Shown: positions 61,057 through 64,000 of the stretch, in pieces
How positions within the stretch are numbered: the first letter of the stretch is position 1
How the letters are laid out: each line of letters begins with the position of its first letter
From: an uncultured Clostridia bacterium
GTDB taxonomy: Bacteria > Bacillota > Clostridia > Oscillospirales > Oscillospiraceae
Length of the DNA stretch: 64,000 nt
NCBI GenBank assembly: GCA_932222125.1
Contig: CAKNZJ010000282.1
Location: 1-64,000 of the forward strand
Direction: 5' to 3'
The notes under the pieces: model-generated
Told to the model about the DNA's origin: nothing
What the model saw: only the letters and a program-made list of their open reading frames with translations
Database searches by the model: none
Translations under genes and position numbers: made by a program

Positions 61057-61150
61057 AGTGTTACATATCCTCCTACTCTTCCCTGCAGACTTCTCTCCAC
61101 AGGTTCCTGCGAAGCCGCCCGCCACCCTCTGAGCACGGCTTGGCTCCCTG

Positions 61151-62098
61151 TCATCCCTTCATCCTCACCGCCGCCCTATACAAACCGGGGGCTTTGTCCA
61201 ATAGCCGGATCCCCCAGATTTCTTTTCTGGTGCTATATGGGTTTTTTAAAATTTCCCTCTTCTGTCCCAACAGCATTTGTCGCAGTTCCGGATATCGCTC
61301 CTGAAAGGATCCGCTCTTTATCATCCGGTTTACCAGGCTGAATTGGATCAGTATTCTTTGCCTCAGTACACAGTCCTTTTCCTCCAAACTGTTCGCCAAT
61401 CCAGACAGGCGCTCAGAGACCTCCAACCCGTCAAAATGCTTCTCACTCAGTATAGTCTGCACTGCGGAGTCACGCCGCTCCTCATAATGATAAAACGGCT
61501 TTTGCACCAGAACCGCCCCTGGCATCCTGGAGAATATCTGAGCGTTTATCCACAGGTCCTCTGTAAAACGGATACCCAGATCAATGTGCAAGCCGGTCCA
61601 TGCCTCTGTGCGGTACAGTTTATTACACAGCGATGACATCAGCAGATCCCCTCGCAACAGCGAATACCACAGATCCTTCCATTGGGGCTCACTAGGAATG
61701 GCCGCTGGCACCAGCATCCCGGCAAACAGACAGACTGCAGCGGCACATTTTTCTCTCTCCAGCGCAGCCAGCAAGCACTCATACATATCCCGCTCTATTG
61801 TATCATCTCCGTCCACAAAGGCCAGATACGTTCCGGTTGCCGCCTCAATCCCCACATTGCGGGCTGTGGAAACGCCCTGATTGCTCTGCTCGATCACCTT
61901 TACACGGCTGTCCTTAGCAGCATACTGCCGGCATAGGGCTGCGGAACCGTCCGTAGAGCCATCATTGATTAAAATGACCTCCAGCTCCCGATGGCTTTGA
62001 TTTAAGATGCTGTCCACACATCGCCCCAGATAGGGCTTTACATTGTAGACTGGTACGATCACACTGATTAACGCAGCCAAATCAATCACCCTTTCCAT
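61151..62098 (-). CDS. family 2 glycosyltransferase
   Basis: A GT-A enzyme of about 315 residues. ISVIVPVYNVKPYLGRCVDSILNQ, ILINDGSTDGSAAL and DGDDT are present. Two starts are possible. An ATG with no ribosome site overlaps the upstream gene by 13 nt. A TTG six codons later has AAAGGGTG six bases upstream and lies just after that gene's stop. I list the ATG, but the TTG fits ribosome binding better; the fold is complete either way. It continues the run of GT2 genes. Confidence 0.9.
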   Translation of the reverse strand: MERVIDLAALISVIVPVYNVKPYLGRCVDSILNQSHRELEVILINDGSTDGSAALCRQYAAKDSRVKVIEQSNQGVSTARNVGIEAATGTYLAFVDGDDTIERDMYECLLAALEREKCAAAVCLFAGMLVPAAIPSEPQWKDLWYSLLRGDLLMSSLCNKLYRTEAWTGLHIDLGIRFTEDLWINAQIFSRMPGAVLVQKPFYHYEERRDSAVQTILSEKHFDGLEVSERLSGLANSLEEKDCVLRQRILIQFSLVNRMIKSGSFQERYPELRQMLLGQKREILKNPYSTRKEIWGIRLLDKAPGLYRAAVRMKG

Positions 62099-63060
62099 CG
62101 CAGCCCAGCTGCTACAACGCCCGTCCACCCCAGCCGCAGCAGCGTCTGTACCAGGCGTTTTGACCTGGGAAAGTCCCCTATATCCGCCTCCTGAATCGCC
62201 TCCCGAACCTCTGGATGCTCCACATATTCCTTAATCTGCTTCTTTAAGTCTCCACTGCCCCGTGCCGCGACATTGAGATTGTTGCACAAGCTGTGAAATA
62301 TGATCCGGTCAAATATTCGCTTCTCTTGCTCTCCATCGCCGTTCTGCTCCAGGAAGGGCAGTACGCTCCGGCAGTATTGCAACATCCGCTCCGGCGTGTT
62401 ATGGGTAAAGTTTTTAGTAGCGGAATCCTCATTGTCCTTATCATAAAGATATCCGCCATGGCGCAACAGAACCACGCGCTCCACCTTCTGCAGATATGCC
62501 ATATTAAACAGGAGATCCTCTCCCATGGGCACATCCTCCGGAAACCGTGCGCAAAGCAGTTCCCTGCGGTACAGCTTATTGCAGGGGGAATTGACCAGCA
62601 TCCCAAAATATAGCTGGTCAAATTGCCTGCACAGCTCTGCGCGATTAGAGATTACCATTTCCGCGGCCGCCTGAAAACAGCTGCGCACACCGCCCTGGAC
62701 GATGGTATACCCCGCAATCGCTAAGTCCGCTCCGTTTTGCTCTACTGCCTCCAGCATGGCCGCAGAATAGTCTGATGTAATGGTGTCGTCAGCATCCACA
62801 AACTGAATGTATGTGCCAGACGCCGCCTCAATCCCCACATTGCGGGCCGCAGACGCCCCGCTATTTTCCCGGTGTATGACCCGCACTCTGCGGTCCTGTG
62901 CCGCAATCTGATCACACAGCACCCCTGAACGGTCTGGTGAGCCATCCTCTACCAGCAACAGCTCCAAGTCTACAGCCTGCTGCCCCAAAATACTCTGGGC
63001 ACACCGCTGAATATACTGTTCCGCCCGGTAGACCGGGACGATTACCGTGAGTTGAGGCAT
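62086..63060 (-). CDS. family 2 glycosyltransferase
   Basis: A 324-residue GT-A enzyme: LTVIVPVYRAEQYIQRCAQSILGQ, LLVEDGSPDRSGVL, and DADDT near residue 92. No membrane helix. I used the ATG six bases after GGGAGG; an ATG two codons earlier abuts that site. Its end overlaps the next gene's nominal start. Only 21 nt separate it from the upstream polymerase-like gene. Confidence 0.92.
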   Translation of the reverse strand: MPQLTVIVPVYRAEQYIQRCAQSILGQQAVDLELLLVEDGSPDRSGVLCDQIAAQDRRVRVIHRENSGASAARNVGIEAASGTYIQFVDADDTITSDYSAAMLEAVEQNGADLAIAGYTIVQGGVRSCFQAAAEMVISNRAELCRQFDQLYFGMLVNSPCNKLYRRELLCARFPEDVPMGEDLLFNMAYLQKVERVVLLRHGGYLYDKDNEDSATKNFTHNTPERMLQYCRSVLPFLEQNGDGEQEKRIFDRIIFHSLCNNLNVAARGSGDLKKQIKEYVEHPEVREAIQEADIGDFPRSKRLVQTLLRLGWTGVVAAGLRWKG

Positions 63061-63081
63061 TGCCATCCTCCCTTTCTATCT

Positions 63082-64000
63082 CTAGTAGACTGACCCCACC
63101 AGGAGCGCCGGGTCCTGCCAGCCGATCAGCGTGAGGGTGCCCAAAAACTGAAAGGCAAAAAACATCCCCGCGCTCAGCACAAACATCCACGAAAGTGTTG
63201 TGGCATACTGTATCGGCCGTGTCCGGATACAGCTTTTCCTCGCTCTTTGTTCCAGCTGTTCCCGCCCGCTGTCCATCAACACGATCATCAGCAAGGGCCC
63301 CGCCAGCAGACCTAAAACCTCTGGGAATCTAACTAAGGTGGTAGGACTACTTAGGCCACTTCCGGCTGTAAGAATCACCGCTGCAGCAGTATAGTCCAGA
63401 TAGTCCTGGTATTTTTTGGAGAACCGTCCCCTTCGCCTCATGACATATGCACAGCCCACCAACAGCGCAATGCAAACCAGTTTGGTCAAAGCGGTTCCCA
63501 AATTCCCGGCGCTCAAACCGCTCTCGCTCCACTCGTCTCCATAGTAAGCCTCCGCCTTGTCGGCAACACCCTGCAGATATTCAAGCCCCGTCACGTCTGC
63601 CAACCAGCCGACCATAGGGACACTAAACAGTGACAGCACTGCCATGCCCGCCATTATCAACTGGTTTGGATAACGGCGGTAGACCTCCAAAAATATCCGC
63701 AAGGCAACTAGAATAACCACGCTGTTGTGACAAGACAAGGACAGCAGATAGCCTCCCCAACACAACCACCGGCTTTTCCCTAGCAACAGCTCCGATATCA
63801 AGGACACTGCAAAGATAACAAACCCCATATGATTGCGGATGCCGGCCAGCACACTGTAATACTTGGTGGTGCAGATGATAAAGATGATGGCCAAAATCAG
63901 ATGCTCCCGCTTGGCGCCAACCTTCTTTTCCACTGCAAATAGGATAGCCAGCATGCCTCCATAAAATGCTACTACAGTCATCGCTGGAAGATAACCTAGA
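63082..64000 (-). CDS. EpsG/Wzy-like polysaccharide polymerase (5'-truncated by window edge)
   Basis: At least 305 residues of a polytopic protein with seven or more hydrophobic segments. FAVSLISELLLGK, GIRNHMGFVIF near the middle and a run of Gly/Leu-rich helices fit EpsG/Wzy-type polymerases. The reading frame stays open to the edge without a start, and the first visible ATG (about 19 nt inside) lacks a ribosome site, so the true start lies outside the window. It would polymerise the repeat units made by the adjacent glycosyltransferases. The DXD-less helices make a glycosyltransferase unlikely. Confidence 0.8.
   Translation of the reverse strand, partial: LGYLPAMTVVAFYGGMLAILFAVEKKVGAKREHLILAIIFIICTTKYYSVLAGIRNHMGFVIFAVSLISELLLGKSRWLCWGGYLLSLSCHNSVVILVALRIFLEVYRRYPNQLIMAGMAVLSLFSVPMVGWLADVTGLEYLQGVADKAEAYYGDEWSESGLSAGNLGTALTKLVCIALLVGCAYVMRRRGRFSKKYQDYLDYTAAAVILTAGSGLSSPTTLVRFPEVLGLLAGPLLMIVLMDSGREQLEQRARKSCIRTRPIQYATTLSWMFVLSAGMFFAFQFLGTLTLIGWQDPALLVGSVY

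Noticed and set aside
40258..64000. Vancomycin resistance or bacteriocin cluster
   Set aside because: VanZ and an ABC exporter are present, but there is no vanHAX-like gene, bacteriocin precursor or C39 peptidase domain. The locus is dominated by polysaccharide and SLH genes.

Overview
The window looks like a chromosomal segment of an endospore-forming, low-oxygen Firmicute with fairly GC-rich coding sequence, most likely a gut member of the Oscillospiraceae/Ruminococcaceae-type Clostridia. That placement is inference. It rests on the sporulation genes (spoIIE, spmA, spmB, spoVAC and an alpha/beta-type SASP), an AbrB-type regulator, Gram-positive factors (RqcH, Mini-III RNase, CpsB/C/D) and four secreted proteins with SLH repeats, which imply an S-layer-like or secondary-cell-wall-polymer-anchored surface. 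No prophage, insertion sequence, CRISPR array or rRNA gene was found.

Region 1 (1-39.7 kb) is housekeeping and sporulation. In order it holds spoIIE (-); a dus / ECF sigma / anti-sigma operon (+); a stand-alone EF-G paralogue (+); spmA-spmB (-); an AbrB-like regulator (+); tex-rsmI (-); a large secreted SLH cysteine peptidase (+); spoVAC (-); an SLH phosphodiester-glycosidase protein (-); hemW (-); a hemolysin III-type membrane protein (+); a TrmB-GNAT fusion (-); gdhA (+); an XRE regulator / membrane protein / RluA-type pseudouridine synthase operon (+); a rhomboid protease (+); an ABC ATPase-permease fusion (+); an mrnC-rqcH-thioesterase-sbcD-sbcC run (+); a SASP gene (-); and a transglutaminase-fold lipoprotein (+). 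Units are short and often bounded by strong bidirectional hairpin terminators. A single tRNA-Ala(CGC) lies at 39.9 kb.

Region 2 (40.2-64 kb) is one long minus-strand cell-surface locus, read from the right edge leftwards. The distal part (64-54.6 kb) encodes an EpsG/Wzy-like polymerase (cut by the window edge), four family-2 glycosyltransferases, a DXD glycosyltransferase, a DUF6625-like protein, and an MBOAT O-acyltransferase with an SGNH-like partner. After a probable promoter at 54.48 kb comes a tightly coupled run: DegT-type aminotransferase, NTP_transf_5-type nucleotidyltransferase, CapD/FlaA1-type dehydratase, Wzz/CpsC, CpsD tyrosine kinase, CpsB phosphatase, PqqD-like protein, HprK-like kinase, S24/S26 peptidase, SLH protein with a Pro-Thr tail, ABC exporter, an orphan anchored protein, a second SLH protein, and VanZ. 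Two very strong hairpins close it.

Region 2 reads as synthesis, length control, acylation and export of a surface polysaccharide built with a 4-amino-4,6-dideoxy sugar, physically joined to SLH surface proteins. The most unusual part is a PqqD / HprK-like kinase / S24-S26 peptidase / nucleotidyltransferase / ABC-exporter set. It is reminiscent of peptide-modification (lasso-type or HPr-rel-A-type) clusters, but I could find no precursor peptide and no cyclase. It is the best candidate here for an undescribed system.
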